Shown here in pieces: positions 48,806 through 60,383 of a DNA stretch of 64,000 bases. The stretch is from Volutella citrinella. Taxonomy: Eukaryota; Ascomycota; Sordariomycetes; Hypocreales; Nectriaceae. The notes under the pieces were generated by a model, which saw only the letters and a list, made by a program, of their open reading frames with translations, did no database searches and was not told the DNA's origin. Position 1 is the first letter of the stretch. Every line of letters begins with the position of its first letter. Made by a program: the position numbers and the translations under genes. The stretch spans positions 868,001 to 932,000 of the forward strand of contig JAWZSP010000006.1 in NCBI GenBank assembly GCA_034401135.1, in the 5' to 3' direction.

Positions 48806-49141
48806 AATATAGAGGAACGTCAACAGGATGAGTGGAGTAAGTCATACTTTAACATTTGTGATGCTTGTGGCCTGTATGATGTAGTCACGCAATTGGCTCC
48901 GCGGACGCCCGGGATTTCGATATTTGCTCCTCTGGCCCCGGTCGACGGGACGCAGGCGTACCATCCGTTCACACGCGTCGTCACATGGGATCTGATCGAG
49001 GATAGCCTGGAGAGAAGGGTTGAACTTGTCCCAAACTCGTTATTCACACGTCTTACAGGCGCAATCTACACTTTTATTACATCACCATTTCTACATCTTC
49101 AATTACTGGCTCTAGAGAACCGGGTCTCGAGTCTGGAATGA
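48806..49141 (+). pseudogene. Possible terminal exon or gene fragment
   Basis: An open stretch of 111 codons after a TAA, without ATG at the beginning, reads as plausible protein (WSKSYFNICDACGLYDVVTQ, AYHPFTRVVTWDLIEDSLER, LLALENRVSSLE at the end). An acceptor-like ATATAG at 48807-48812 could open it as an exon. No family recognised. It directly follows the 16-bp minisatellite, so it may be a broken gene end. Confidence 0.25.
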
Positions 49142-49451
49142 CTCGGTCTCGGATAAAAACTTCACCCGACTCTTGAGAGTCGGACACAGAACTTTCGACA
49201 GCCGCGGCGGCAGCGGCAGCAGCAAGTTTCTTTTCATGTTTCTAGAAAAAAAGTCAGCGTTTTTGCGAACCAAGCCAGTTCACCGAAGTGGCTGCGACCA
49301 GCGTGTGCCTTTGTCAGCCCATGAAGCGGGGTGCAGCGCACAACAGGCCACAACCAACAGCCAAAACCAACAGCCAACACAGTAGCAACATCATCATTAA
49401 ATTACCTCAACTAAACCACCTAGTACCGAATCATACGCCCGTGGTGCCTCA
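49142..49451. other. Intergenic, 310 bp
   Basis: Short GCGGCAG-type repeats near 49200 and nothing else. Confidence 0.5.
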
Positions 49452-50148
49452 TCAGCGACACAGCTGCATCATGCACACCACAACGCCCGCGAGAGTAGCA
49501 GGGACGCCCACCCCGATGCCAACCCCCAGCGCAATCTTGTCAGACAAATCCATACCCCCGCCCTTGTCGCTCTTCTTCTCCGGCTCCGCCCCTGCCGTAG
49601 GTGAATCCGCCTTTTTCGCCTCCGTTGTCGTCGGGCTGCCATGGATCACACCGACAACACGAGCTGCTCCGTCGGAACTCGCTGGCGTGTCCATGCACCA
49701 CACCACGCTGGCGTCGTAGCTCAGGTACTTGAACGTATGGCAGTAGGGCCGGGTGGCCAAGGCGCTGTGTGTGATTGTTAATTGGGGGCTTGCATGCCCA
49801 GGCGGGTTGACTTACCAGCACAGGATGGATGGGTGGTCGCATATTGGGCGCCTTGTCGCTTCGTAGTGGTAGCACGCCGTCTTGCGATCGCACACACCTT
49901 TTGAGCAGCATCCGAGCACCCCAGCGCTCGTGTCCCAGTCGCAGCCGTTTCCGGTCGGGCAGCTCAATGCGTAGTCTGTGCAGGGTGAGCGACAGCCGGG
50001 TCCTTTGGGGTGCTGGCTTACCGAGTCGTCCGTCTACATATCCGCAAACCTCAGGTGGCCGAACCTGGGACAATACTTGTGCTATCGGGGGGCTTGTGAT
50101 GTAGAATTGCTCGGCTTGAGTCGGCGTTGACTGTGATGTGAGGTGCAT
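49452..50148 (-). CDS. Cysteine-rich single-pass surface protein, fungal type
   Basis: Three exons (50022-50148, 49816-49975, 49452-49764) give 199 residues. Residues from about 34 to 115 hold a dense cysteine pattern (VCGYVDGR, SCPTGNGCDW, GCCSKGVC, TACYHY, ILCCALATRPYC). Fungal surface proteins with a CGY-x-C-CC-C ectodomain have the same layout. A Thr/Lys/Glu-rich stalk and one C-terminal transmembrane helix (IALGVGIGVGVPATLAGVVVCM) follow. The N-terminus from the ATG at 50148 is not a convincing signal peptide, so a first exon may be missing upstream. Function unknown; an exposed sensor or adhesin role would be guesswork. Confidence 0.75.
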
Positions 50149-50949
50149 CTGCCAAGCCGTCTTAGAAACACAAGTTCCAGCCTCCTCTGCTGGCTAATGG
50201 AACGGTCCGTACCTTTATCACACTTGCCGAGAACGGGGCCGAGGGGAAGAGACGCAGCCTGATGCTTGCCCGCCCTGCCGTCCCGTCACGACGCTCTTAT
50301 AGCCACGCAGGCGCGCGGGCGGGCGAGAAATCAGGCTCTGGGCCATGTGGCGTCTGCCACACTGCAGCCACCCAGGTTCAGCGCCTCGACGCTACACGTG
50401 GTTGGCTGAGAAGCCATCTACACCGAGGGCGAGGCAATATGTGGCGGAGGCTGGGCCAAAGAGGCGCGTTGACGCCAGTGTAGCCATCCAAGAACGCCTG
50501 GTCCGGCCCTGGGTATGCATGTTTGCATGATTGCGCCTAACTCAGCTTGGGGGCGCCTGTCGGCCGGCATCGCAATCGGAGTGGTAGCCAAACAAAGGAC
50601 GCCGCTGACATGGCTGCCTAGATTTGGGATCTACAGTGAGAGGCGTGCGTATGGCAGCCACACAGCTCAAGCTGAGTGAAATGTCAGCCTCACTTTGGCT
50701 CCCCTGCTGGGCATCTGCACTGGTGCAGCCTACATCAATGATGGACCGTCTTCAATCTTCCAAGAATTACCAGGCACTTCACGACAAGTCCTACTTGCAC
50801 TCTTGAATCACCACCGGTCACAATGTGTTGATAATCTTCCAAGGTAATTTTTACTAGCAATACAATAACCCCGTCGCGCCGAGAGATGCGTTCGCAGCGA
50901 TAATTCTAAGAAACTAGTGGTACAATCTATGACATCTATCCATCAATGT
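50149..50949. other. Intergenic, 800 bp
   Basis: Upstream of the surface protein gene and 3' flank of the multicopper oxidase. Nothing else recognised. Confidence 0.5.
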
Positions 50950-53370
50950 CTAGCGCAATTTTGCCGGGCAGAACTTGCCCTTAATATCCTCGATTTCAGG
51001 GTGCCTCTTTGGAGAGTCGAGCATCTTCTGAAGCCTCTCCATCTGCTGGGCAACCGTTACAAACATTCCGCCTAAATTGTTTGGTTAGCAATTTGACCAA
51101 TATCAAGTTGGAGGTCGGACTCACCTTCGGCATGCCACAGAATATGGCAGTGAAACGCCCATATGCCCGGGTTGTCTGCGGTGATACGGAGGACGAGGTG
51201 TGAGTACCCGGGAACCGTCACCGTGTCGCGTCGCATCGGGTTGTCAAAGTTCCAATGTGTCTCCTTTTCACCAAAGTTGCCACTTCCCCAGCCGACGATC
51301 TGGAAGTTTTGACCTAAGCCAGGATTAGCATAAAAAAACGTAGGTTCAAGTGTCCTTGATCGTACCACTATGGAGACGCGTTAGTTACCAAGTTCCTGCT
51401 GAAAAAGGTTGTGGCTAGACTTACTGTAGATGCCAAGGATGGACCATCATGACATCCGAGTTGATGACAATCTGCGCAGCGTGTTGACTGTCCCAAGACA
51501 CGAGGGACTGCTGCTTCTCTCCCAAGATGGACAAGGAAGAATTCGAGCCGTCTGCGTAGTCGGACGCGTTGAGATTCCCAATAGTCCACAGCATGGCGTT
51601 ATCAGCCAGCGGCTGAAAAATGGACTAGACAATGTCAGTCAAGATAACGAACAAACAAGACGTCGACTCACGTCATTGACAAAAGTACGGTAGTAGTCAC
51701 CGTCCATATCCATCTTGAAACTGAAATGGTGGTTATTCTTATCACCAATGTCGTACGCTGACGTCTTCCTCATGGGCTTAGGCGTGTTGAATGGCAAGTC
51801 GTGGCACCGCGAGCCCCAGGGCTCCTTGGCAATGGCCCAGTTGGACTTGGCCTTGATATCCCAGGGCAGGCCGATGGGGCTCGCTTCGGCGTCGACGCCT
51901 TCGTAAACCAGATGGCCTGTGGCCTGGAACCCGAGGTTGTACACCTCGGACGTCTTGCCGACGCCCATGACGTGGAAGCACCCGGTTGCTCCTAGGGCCC
52001 GCATGCGGTAGACGCCAGCCGTCTGGTTCGCGTTGACAAGGACCGAGTAGCGCTGGCCGGGGTTGAGGAAGACGCGGGTCGTTGCAATGGGCTCGACTTC
52101 GATGCCGTCCATCTCGACAATCTCCAGGGTGTGGTTGTCAATGGAGAAGAAGTGCGGCATGTTAGTGCTGTGGCTGATGAGCCTCAGGCGGACCTTGTCG
52201 TTGGGCTTGACGTGCGTAGAGTAGACGGAGCCTTGGGTGCATGGCGGCGGCACGATTGGGGGTTCGATGCGGGCCATCTTGCTGTGCCCCTGGTCGCTAC
52301 CTTCGGCGGCGGTGCAGTTGGAAACGCCGTGGCCGTTCATGATGACGTTGTCTGGCGGAGGCTCGAGACCGACGCCGCCGGGGTTCCATGACTCCTCAGT
52401 GCTGAGATATTCTGTGAGCAGCTGTGAAGTGTTAGCATTTTGATTCTCGAGGGATGGGCGACGACTAACATGTTCCGCCGGTGTATGGTAGAGGTCTCCA
52501 ATCATGATGATCTTGTCATCGTTCACTTCAGGAACCATCTCCTCCGGGCTGTGCACAATCTTGGACAAGTCAGCTTCGCTATAAATCTGCAGAAGTCGAT
52601 CATCTCACCAGTGGTCCATAGAGGCCGTCGGTATACTGCACCCCCACGTGGGAGTGATACCAAAAGCTTCCCCGCTGCCCAGTCACGTTGAACTCATAAG
52701 TAAACGACTCTCCCGGGGGGATGGAGCACTGTGTGACGCCGCTGACACCGTCCATCCACACGCTGTCCCTTTGATCGATGCCATGCCAGTGGATGCTGGT
52801 GCTCGAGTTGGGCATCTGGTTGTTGACGAGGACGCGGATCACGTCGCCGGTGTTGGCCTCGATGAGAGGGCCTGGCGACTGTCCGTTGACGAGGATCATG
52901 GGCTTTTCGAATCCATCCGGCTGGCCCATTTCACGCGTAACGTTGAAGACATAGTCCCGCGTCGTGGGCTCGCCCGAGACGACGAATCCGGTGCGCAGGT
53001 CAAGCTGGTCGGCTGGTGATATGCTGGGGACCGGGCTAGGCTCCGGAGTATTGGCTACCGGGCTAGAAGACGCCGTGGGTACGCTCTCTGCGTCATGGGC
53101 CTCGCTGGGGGCCTCGTGGGCGTGTTCCTTCTCGCCGTCGCCAGTCTGTGGCACTGCGCTCAACCGGTAGAAGCCGCCAACCAGGAGCAGTCCGCCAAAG
53201 AGCAGCATACATATGCAGCAGAAGGCCAGGGCGACTCTGACAAACGTGACTCTCTGGGCGCGGCCCCTGTGCGTGGGCAGCGTGAAGTCGGGCGACGCGT
53301 CCCGGGTCCCGCCCGCGGGGCCCAGCATGCGGTCATTCTCGCCCGCTTCAAACGAGTTTTGCCGCTCCAT
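50950..53370 (-). CDS. Membrane-anchored multicopper oxidase (laccase/ferroxidase-like)
   Basis: Exons 52609-53370, 52470-52559, 51672-52421, 51425-51624, 51366-51367, 51125-51313 and 50950-51071 give 704 residues. A hydrophobic helix near residues 44-68 anchors the protein; the copper-binding motifs follow: HWHGID (about 194), WYHSHVG (about 238), HPWHLH (596-601) and HCHILWHAEGG (about 655). All four MCO signatures are intact, so oxidation of phenols, pigments or Fe(II) with reduction of O2 to water is expected at the outer face or in the secretory pathway. The fifth exon is only 2 nt (TG); without it the frame breaks right after HLH. The 48-nt intron 52422-52469 is in frame and could be retained. 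Confidence 0.9.
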
Positions 53371-54889
53371 GAATTAAGATTAGTTGGTAATATGCTGGGA
53401 TGCGATTCAACGCATTTGCAAGAAAGGAGAGAATGTTTGCGCGGGTGGCGGGCTGTAACGAGTGAAGAATTGGATGGGGCGACGTAGCCCGTCAGCGAAC
53501 ACAGGGGCGACGTCCGGGCTGGGGGGGGCTCGTTACGCACGCGTTTCAGGCGTGTTCCCAAAATGGGCCGATGTTTCTGGGTCTTGATCGCTGCACGGGA
53601 GGCACCGCAAGCGCAGACAGATGGTCGAACACTGCGCTGAAGCAATTGTATTCAACGGGCGGTCGCTCATATAATTCTAGACGGGCTGTCAATTCTCGGG
53701 ATCCTTTGGCGGCTTGGTCTTGGTGCCGGGAGCGGCCGGCGTCAGATTGATAGCGCTACGTTGTCTTCTTGTGATGCACGCTATTGGTGGAGAATTGTGG
53801 ACCATCCTCCGGCACCAACTCATCAGCCGCCTCCTATCTCAGCCTTATCACCGGATGGTGATGGGACGAAAGGATAATTTTTGCAAAGATGTCCCGATTG
53901 TAAATGAACATGGTGCTCGAGCCTCTGAGAGAGCGCACCCTGGCCGAAAGGCATCTCACTGTCGCTGAGTTAACGTGTCCATGGGGATGAGACTGTTGCT
54001 CAGTCGACGACATGATCCCTTCAATCTCTGGCCTGAATCTCTCAGCAGAAAGGAAAGGTCTTTGTTTGATTGCCTGGCTTGAAGCGCCTTCACGAGACAT
54101 TGAATGAGCCAAGGCCGGGGCAGATACCAGGTTCAGGCGAGTGAGCAAGGCCCAGGGTATATAGCACGCACCTCCTTAGGTCAGATCAATTATTGGCCTC
54201 AGTCATTGTTTTCGACATCAATCCAACGATGTTGTATTACTCCTGGTTGCCGCCCTAAATCGATCTAGTCAATGCTTTTCTTCGCGAGTCATTAGTTGCA
54301 CATTTCGCCGTCAGCAGTGGTTTGACCAGGACAAGCCATCACAGGCACGACATGGATGTGATCTAGCACAATGCATGTTGGATGGACGGCGGCCGTCCGT
54401 AAACGCATTCTATATTCTGCGCAAGGTATGTAGTAAGGTACCCTGGTCATTGGGTTGAGTCGCTCACGACAGCCAGGCCTGACCCGTCGTTATGTGGTGT
54501 GTCCGTAACACAACCTGGCCGATCTCGTGGGACTCGTTGCTATTTATACCGCAATTCCACATGTGTCTTAAGCGAGTGACACAAACGGCCCGTTCTACCC
54601 CTAGTCAGGCCCGAATGAACCATCCCTGTCTCGGCCTCTTGGTCACCATGGCCCCCAAGGGTCCGGTGGTACCTGAACATGGGGGCTTGCTCACTTGAGA
54701 TCGATCTTGAGATGAGAGGCTGTTTCGTTAAGAGACGTCATTCGTGATGAAAAGAAGTGTTGAATGAGTGAAGGAAAAGAGAACAAATAGTCGTGTAGAG
54801 TACTCCGTAGTCGTGTACCCAATCATCAAAAGCCCGAAATGAATCTCTATACTGCTGGTATCATACGGACAACGAACCGGTCCGTCCGT
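53371..54889. other. Intergenic, 1.5 kb
   Basis: Promoter side of the multicopper oxidase and 3' flank of the next minus-strand gene. No gene supported. Confidence 0.5.
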
Positions 54890-55465
54890 CTATGCAGCGC
54901 TTTTACCCAAGTGTTTAGAATTTAGCACATCGTGGATGACCATCTGGCATATTGTTTCATGTGCCTTCTCGGCCACGGGCTTGACCCACGATATGGCCAG
55001 GCGATGTGCCTTGAAGGACACCTCGTTGAGCAGCTCCCACTCCTCGGTGGGGGTCGGCAGGCCAGTGCTGCCGGGGGTAGCTGGCCGGGCGCGGACGGAC
55101 CACTTCGCCCACAGGGTAATGAGGCGCGGCGAGGAGAACTTGGAGTTGAGGTGGTTTGTGACACGGAAGCACAGGCCATCCGGGGTCTGCTGGGTGAGGA
55201 CGAGGGCGTTTGAGTGGCGCAGGATGCCCGGGATCATCTGGTAGACCTCGCCGATGGACCAGGCGCGGCTGGTGGCGCCGTCGTAGGCGCCGAAGAAGGG
55301 GTCGCTCGCGAAGAGGGTGGGATCCGGGGGGATCTCGTGCCAAGTGCGGTACGACTCAATGTGGCAGAAGACGGGGGTGACGGTCTGGAGATATGCCAGC
55401 AATTGGTGCGGGGAAATTTCGCCTGGGACGGGGACGCGGATGGTGAAACGGTGCTCCGACCACAT
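54890..55465 (-). CDS. DUF7053-like (SRPBCC-type) protein
   Basis: From the ATG at 55465 the product is 191 residues. Motif order (HRFTIRVPVPG, DPFFGAYDG, YQMIPGIL, QTPDGLCFRV, KWSV, EWELLNEVSFKAHRL) parallels the protein at 18435-19052 and fits the fungal DUF7053 family, thought to be SRPBCC-like but of unknown role. The open frame continues upstream to an ATG at 55711 and would then add about 82 residues, including an Arg/Ser run encoded by the GACTGC repeat. I prefer the shorter start because the conserved domain begins there. No signal peptide. Confidence 0.7.
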   Translation of the reverse strand: MWSEHRFTIRVPVPGEISPHQLLAYLQTVTPVFCHIESYRTWHEIPPDPTLFASDPFFGAYDGATSRAWSIGEVYQMIPGILRHSNALVLTQQTPDGLCFRVTNHLNSKFSSPRLITLWAKWSVRARPATPGSTGLPTPTEEWELLNEVSFKAHRLAISWVKPVAEKAHETICQMVIHDVLNSKHLGKSAA

Positions 55466-57261
55466 CTCCCGCCTTGGCGCGCGGCCTGGGCATGGACTGC
55501 GACTGCGACTGCGACTGCGACTGCGACTGCGACTGCGACTGATCAGGCTCAATCGGTGCGTCGCCAGCCGTCTGGTTGGCTGGTTGGCTGGTCGGTTGCG
55601 GCAAGGACGTTGGTAATGGCGTGGTAATGGGGATAGTGCAGCAGGGAGCATGTAGGGTCGGCCGCCCTGAGGCATATGTGAATCTGGGGGGGAGGGACAG
55701 GACCAGGACATCGGGCAGATTTCTGAAAGAGTGGGGATCGTCGGTGGCCCGTTCGAGGTCGGAGGGGGGGGGCTGGCTGGGCTGATATTGCCCTCAGGTC
55801 CAGCGACACCGGGCTCGGATTACTAAGGCTGAGGAGGGGGGAGACAAACCATTACTCTTCGTTGATGCAACCATTGTTTGTCGTGGCTCTCCCTCAGCTC
55901 TCAGCTAGGCCACGGACGGCTCTATGACGCGAGCCGGCTTCGTCTATCTGACTGCTCGATTGGCTGTTCACCTAGCGGATCACCGTCCTGCTCAGCCTGG
56001 CAAGGTCGGCTTGTCTTTGGGTCCACGCCGGCGGAACTTTCCATCCAATCCCCATGCGGCAATCTCTCACGAGGCGCGCTTTTGCCTCGATTGTCGCTAG
56101 TTCCGGCGCTCAGCTCTCAAGCCTCTCATCCCCTCTGCCGGATCCATGGACGGACCCTAATCTGGCCATGACGTTGACTCTCACCAATGCCGTGGCCTAC
56201 CGGATTGCTGGCCGCATCGATAATCCGGGTATTCCGAGCCAGCCGTGTACCGACCGGCTGGTTCATCTCAACTTATCCGCCGCGTGGCTGGCCGGGAAGG
56301 GGGGAGCCAATTGAGGCTGAGGAACTAGTTAGTGGCTGAATAAGAACTCTCTGGGCTGGAGCTGAGATGCGTTGCCTTTCAACTACACCAAATATTAATT
56401 ACAGTTGCCCCAGTTTTTGCATCTGGTCTGCTGGTTCTTTAATAGACACGCACGACGTCGAGGATTCGATATGTCCCAACAATGCACCCACTGTTGCAAC
56501 CACGATTCTACGGAAGTGACTCTCATCTTGGGTCGAAGGAAAGAGCCAGTATGAAACGTTCAAAGAAAATAGACTATGCTCAGCCACGGACTCGATAGCA
56601 CTGGGTTGCATTCTCGCCATGCTGCCTTAAGACAGGCCACCACAAAGGAACCATTCCCGACGCCCGCGCAACCATCGTTCAAAGCCGATGCGAACTACGA
56701 GACGATACTTTCAGTTGGGCAAGGTCAACACGAATGCCCCTCGCAACATCCTGCCGTCCAAGTCGCACTCGCCAGACGTCGTCAAACGAGTTCAAATCAA
56801 TCGGACAAAGAGATGAAATCTCACCTGATGCGAGACTGTCAGCACACATCAAATGATGTTGGGAAAAGCGACGCCGCAAAAATGATAGTTGCAGTATCAT
56901 CCGAAACGGCCTTGTTTTTCGATGCAGACGCAATGGGGGTGTTGTGCCATCTGATGTCTGATGGCCGCCTCTATGAGCGCCTAGTCAGCGGCAATTCAAT
57001 GCCGAACAGACCCCTGTGCTAAGCTAGGCTTCTGGAACGAGAAAACACATTGAAAATGGGCGCCTGAATCCTAGAGTGGCAGTACACGTCGCTGCGACGA
57101 TCGTCTGCCTTGTCTGTCAGACAAATACGACTCCGCCCCAATGACGTCGTTGCGTCAGCCCAGGCCACATCAGCACATCATCCCAGCCTCGAGTCGGTGG
57201 CACGTAGACTATATCTTCTCTCCTCACCTTCCAAGACGTGACCCATGCCCCCATCGACATC
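55466..57261. other. Intergenic, 1.8 kb, divergent promoters
   Basis: Between the starts of the DUF7053-like gene and the FAD monooxygenase. It contains the GACTGC repeat. A 148-codon plus frame (56576-57022) and a frame at 56054-56314 have no further support. Confidence 0.5.
55495..55540. repeat. Hexanucleotide repeat (GACTGC)7.7
   Basis: Seven perfect GACTGC units plus four bases. On the minus strand in the frame of the neighbouring gene it reads as an alternating Arg-Ser tract. Confidence 0.95.
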
Positions 57262-59715
57262 ATGGTCGTCCAATCGCCCTGCACTGTTCTCATCGCTGGC
57301 GGCGGCCTAGCAGGCCTGACTCTGGCCCACGCACTCGAAAAGCTCGACATTGACTATCTCATTCTCGAGGCGCATGACCAAGTAGCGCCCCCGATAGGCG
57401 CATCCGTAGGCCTTTCTCCTAATGGACTGCGCATCCTGGATCAGCTCGGCTTATGGGAGTCCCTCGCAAACGTCCCCTTTGAGCCAGTTCGAGAGCAGCA
57501 CACGCGAGATGCGAGCGGCAAGTCGCTGAGTTGCGTGCCTTTTATGGGGGACCACATCAAAGCGAGGTATGGCGTATTTCTGGACGAAAAAGTCATTTGC
57601 CACCCCCCTCCCCCCCGAGAAACAACTGTTTTTTGACGTGATGGACTGCAGATTCGGCTACCCGCTCGCCTTTTATAATCGCGCCGAGCTTCTCCAATGC
57701 CTCTATGACCAACTTGAGCACAAGGAGCGAGTCTTGGTCGGCAAACGAGTCATCGACGTGGACCTTGTGCATGATGGCGTTCGCGTGCAGACATCCGACG
57801 GCGACTTCTTTCGCGGCTCCATACTCATCGGAGCAGATGGCACGCGCAGCAACGTCAGGCAGGCCATGTTCCGTCTCGGCAACGACAGACAGCCCGGCTA
57901 CTTCGAGGCCGACGAGCCCGACAAGTTCTCGTGCGACTACAAGTGCGACTTTGGCGTCGCGGAGAATGTCCCAGAGTCACTGTATGCGCCGGGCGAGCTG
58001 AATACCGTCACTGGCCAGGGCCGATCCGGCTTCATCGTCCCGGGCCCGGACAGCAGCGTCTACTGGTTCCTGTTTGTGCGCCTCCCCGCGACTCAGTACG
58101 GCGACGCGATTGGGAGCTACGGCCCCAAGGATGACGAGGAGTTTGCCGTGGAGCATGCGTCGATGCAGATCAACGAGAAGCTCACGTTTGGGGACCTTTA
58201 TGCCCGGCGCAAGTCCTCTGTCCTGACCCCTCTGCATGAATCCGTCTGCAAGAAATGGTTCTTTGACAGGGTCATGCTTATTGGTGATTCGGCTCACAAG
58301 GTGCGTCATCAAACCCCGGCCTCTCGTCTCCCGCAAAAGCAATGCTCACATCGTCACAGCCAAACCCCATCGGCGGCCAAGGCGGCAACGCGGCCATCGA
58401 GTCGGTCGCTTCCCTGGTCAACGCCATTGTGCACATGCAGGAGCAGACAGCCTGTAGCTTGAGTAGCATGAAGACTGACGACATCAAACTCGCCTTTGAA
58501 CTGGCGCAGTCGGAGAGGCAGAAACGCGCAGAACTCCTGGTCTCAAGCGCGCACAAGACGCAAGCGCTGGCCGCGTACGAGAACCCGACCGTCTCGTCGC
58601 TCATCTACGAATGGATCGTGCCCCGCGCGGGCGACGAGTTTGGCCTCTCAAGGTTCGGCATACTCATATCTGGGGGCACATTCATCAAGAGCTTCCGTCT
58701 GCCGCAGCGACCTCACGCGGTTCCATTTACTCATGAACTGCCTTCCAAGCCTGTGGGCCCGTTTATGGAGAACCTCGCATGGGGCATCTTTTCAGGCACC
58801 ATGTGTGCGTTGTTCTGGATTGCTTGGACAACTCGGCTCACCTTTGGCATCAGTCGGCCGCACTTCACCATTGATGTCTCCCACATGGACGCCGCTCAGA
58901 GACAACACTTTGCCTACTTGTTGACTCAACTCACCTGCCCGCTGCTGCTCATGATCGTCGAGGGCTATAGGCTGGGTAATCAAGCTTCCCTCCTGGCGAT
59001 GCCTGTTCTCTTCATTTCCTTGTCCCAGATTATGTTCCCCGGCTGTGTTGCGGCAGTGTATTGTCTGCTGCATGCATACCAGGGCGCCACGCCGTCGGGG
59101 CGGTTCCTCGAGAACAAGGTGACGCTGGCAGTTATACCGGCAGTTATCCTAGGCTACCTGCTGCCAACCGTCCGGCCCATCCTCTTTCCTGGCGTCTCAT
59201 CGCCAACGGAGCTGTGGATTTTCGCTCCAATCCTCGTCTACATCTACACCAAGGTCACCCTGAAGGCAACCCAATGGCTGCAACCTCGAGACGACCCCGA
59301 ACGCCAGCGAAGTTCACTCTTTGCGAGATACTCCGATGACAAAGCGGCTCTCCTTGGGACTATCGTATGGCTCATCAACATCGTACAAGGTTCCATGCAC
59401 ATCATGATGCTCCGCACCGCATACGTGGAAAGCGGTTCAGCGCTGTTCTGGCTCCCCAGCCAGCCGCTGTCCATGGCGTATCCCTCTTTTGACATCGCCC
59501 TCGCCCTGTCTGCGTTTGTGGCGACAAGCTTCTACGAGGCCTGGGATCTCCGCGCCAAAGGATATCTGAGCGACTACGAGGCATGGATGCTGGGCGCTGA
59601 GATCGCAACTCTTCTGGTCCTCTCGGGCCCTGGAGCTACCTGGCCGACACTCATCAGGTGGAGAGATCATAGGCTGGTTGTTTTGAGCAAGAAGGTGAAG
59701 CAGGAGACTGAGTAG
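57262..59715 (+). CDS. FAD-dependent monooxygenase fused to a multi-pass membrane domain
   Basis: Three exons (57262-57566, 57652-58300, 58360-59715) give 769 residues. The first ~440 form a PaxM-like aromatic/epoxidase flavoprotein: GGGLAGLTLA dinucleotide-binding motif at the start, RFGYPLAFYNR (made by splicing), IGADGTRS and GDSAHKPNPIGGQGGN, where intron 2 lies inside the FAD motif. After about residue 450 come at least six hydrophobic helices (GIFSGTMCALFWIAW, YLLTQLTCPLLLMIV, LAMPVLFISLSQIMF and others). The flavoprotein would epoxidise or hydroxylate a lipophilic substrate at a membrane. Whether the membrane half is a terpene-cyclase-like enzyme or only an anchor is unknown. No PKS, prenyltransferase or terpene synthase is nearby. 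Confidence 0.9.
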
Positions 59716-60383
59716 ACCAAGTGAGGGTGACCCGCCCGCTAGCTGTTTGTTGCGAGAAGTGTAGTGTTGATCTGTGCCTGCCTTTTGTCGAGATGCGGGC
59801 CAGGGAGGATAGACAGTAAATCACCTTCTGCGGAAGAGAGCTCCATTAGTAATTTCTTCCTATATTTCATGCTTCCTCTAACCTGATTCATAAGAGGCAG
59901 GGATTGTTCCAAAATAAGGCGGTCCTTTGCACGGATACGGACCCATAATTCCCAAAGCACGAACAAGGTGCCTGAATCCTTGATGCGGATTGGGAAACCC
60001 GTAGCAGCCACCCATCGACCACCGGGTCTGGGCGATATTAATAGCTCATACCCCGGGCCTCTGTCATGGGGCGGTCCGGGGACAGCTCTGTTTGCGCACT
60101 TACGGCTTCCCCATCTCGTGGCGTTGGATCCTGTGGAAAAGCCATCGGGGCACACGTCTCCACCACCTGCTACCAGGGATGAATTGTCGGGAGAGATGAA
60201 GGATTGCATGCCCATGGCCAAATGTACCAAGCAAGAAACCAAGGAGCAAGTTGGTCTTCCGAGATTTCTATAAGAAGGTGTTCCGTCCCTTCCTTGCTTC
60301 CAGCTTGCTCTCAGCATAACCCACCCCCGACAGACGTCTTGCAATAGTTACCGCGTCTTTTTAATACACGACATACAGCCAAC
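59716..60383. other. Intergenic, 670 bp
   Basis: 3' flank of the monooxygenase and promoter of the next secreted protein. A minus frame at 59739-60344 opens without ATG and has no recognised domain. Confidence 0.5.

Noticed and set aside
56576..57022. 148-codon plus frame before the monooxygenase
   Set aside because: Low-complexity hydrophilic sequence without family match; probably promoter DNA.
59739..60344. 201-codon minus frame
   Set aside because: Opens without ATG and covers the promoter of the secreted protein gene; no domain.
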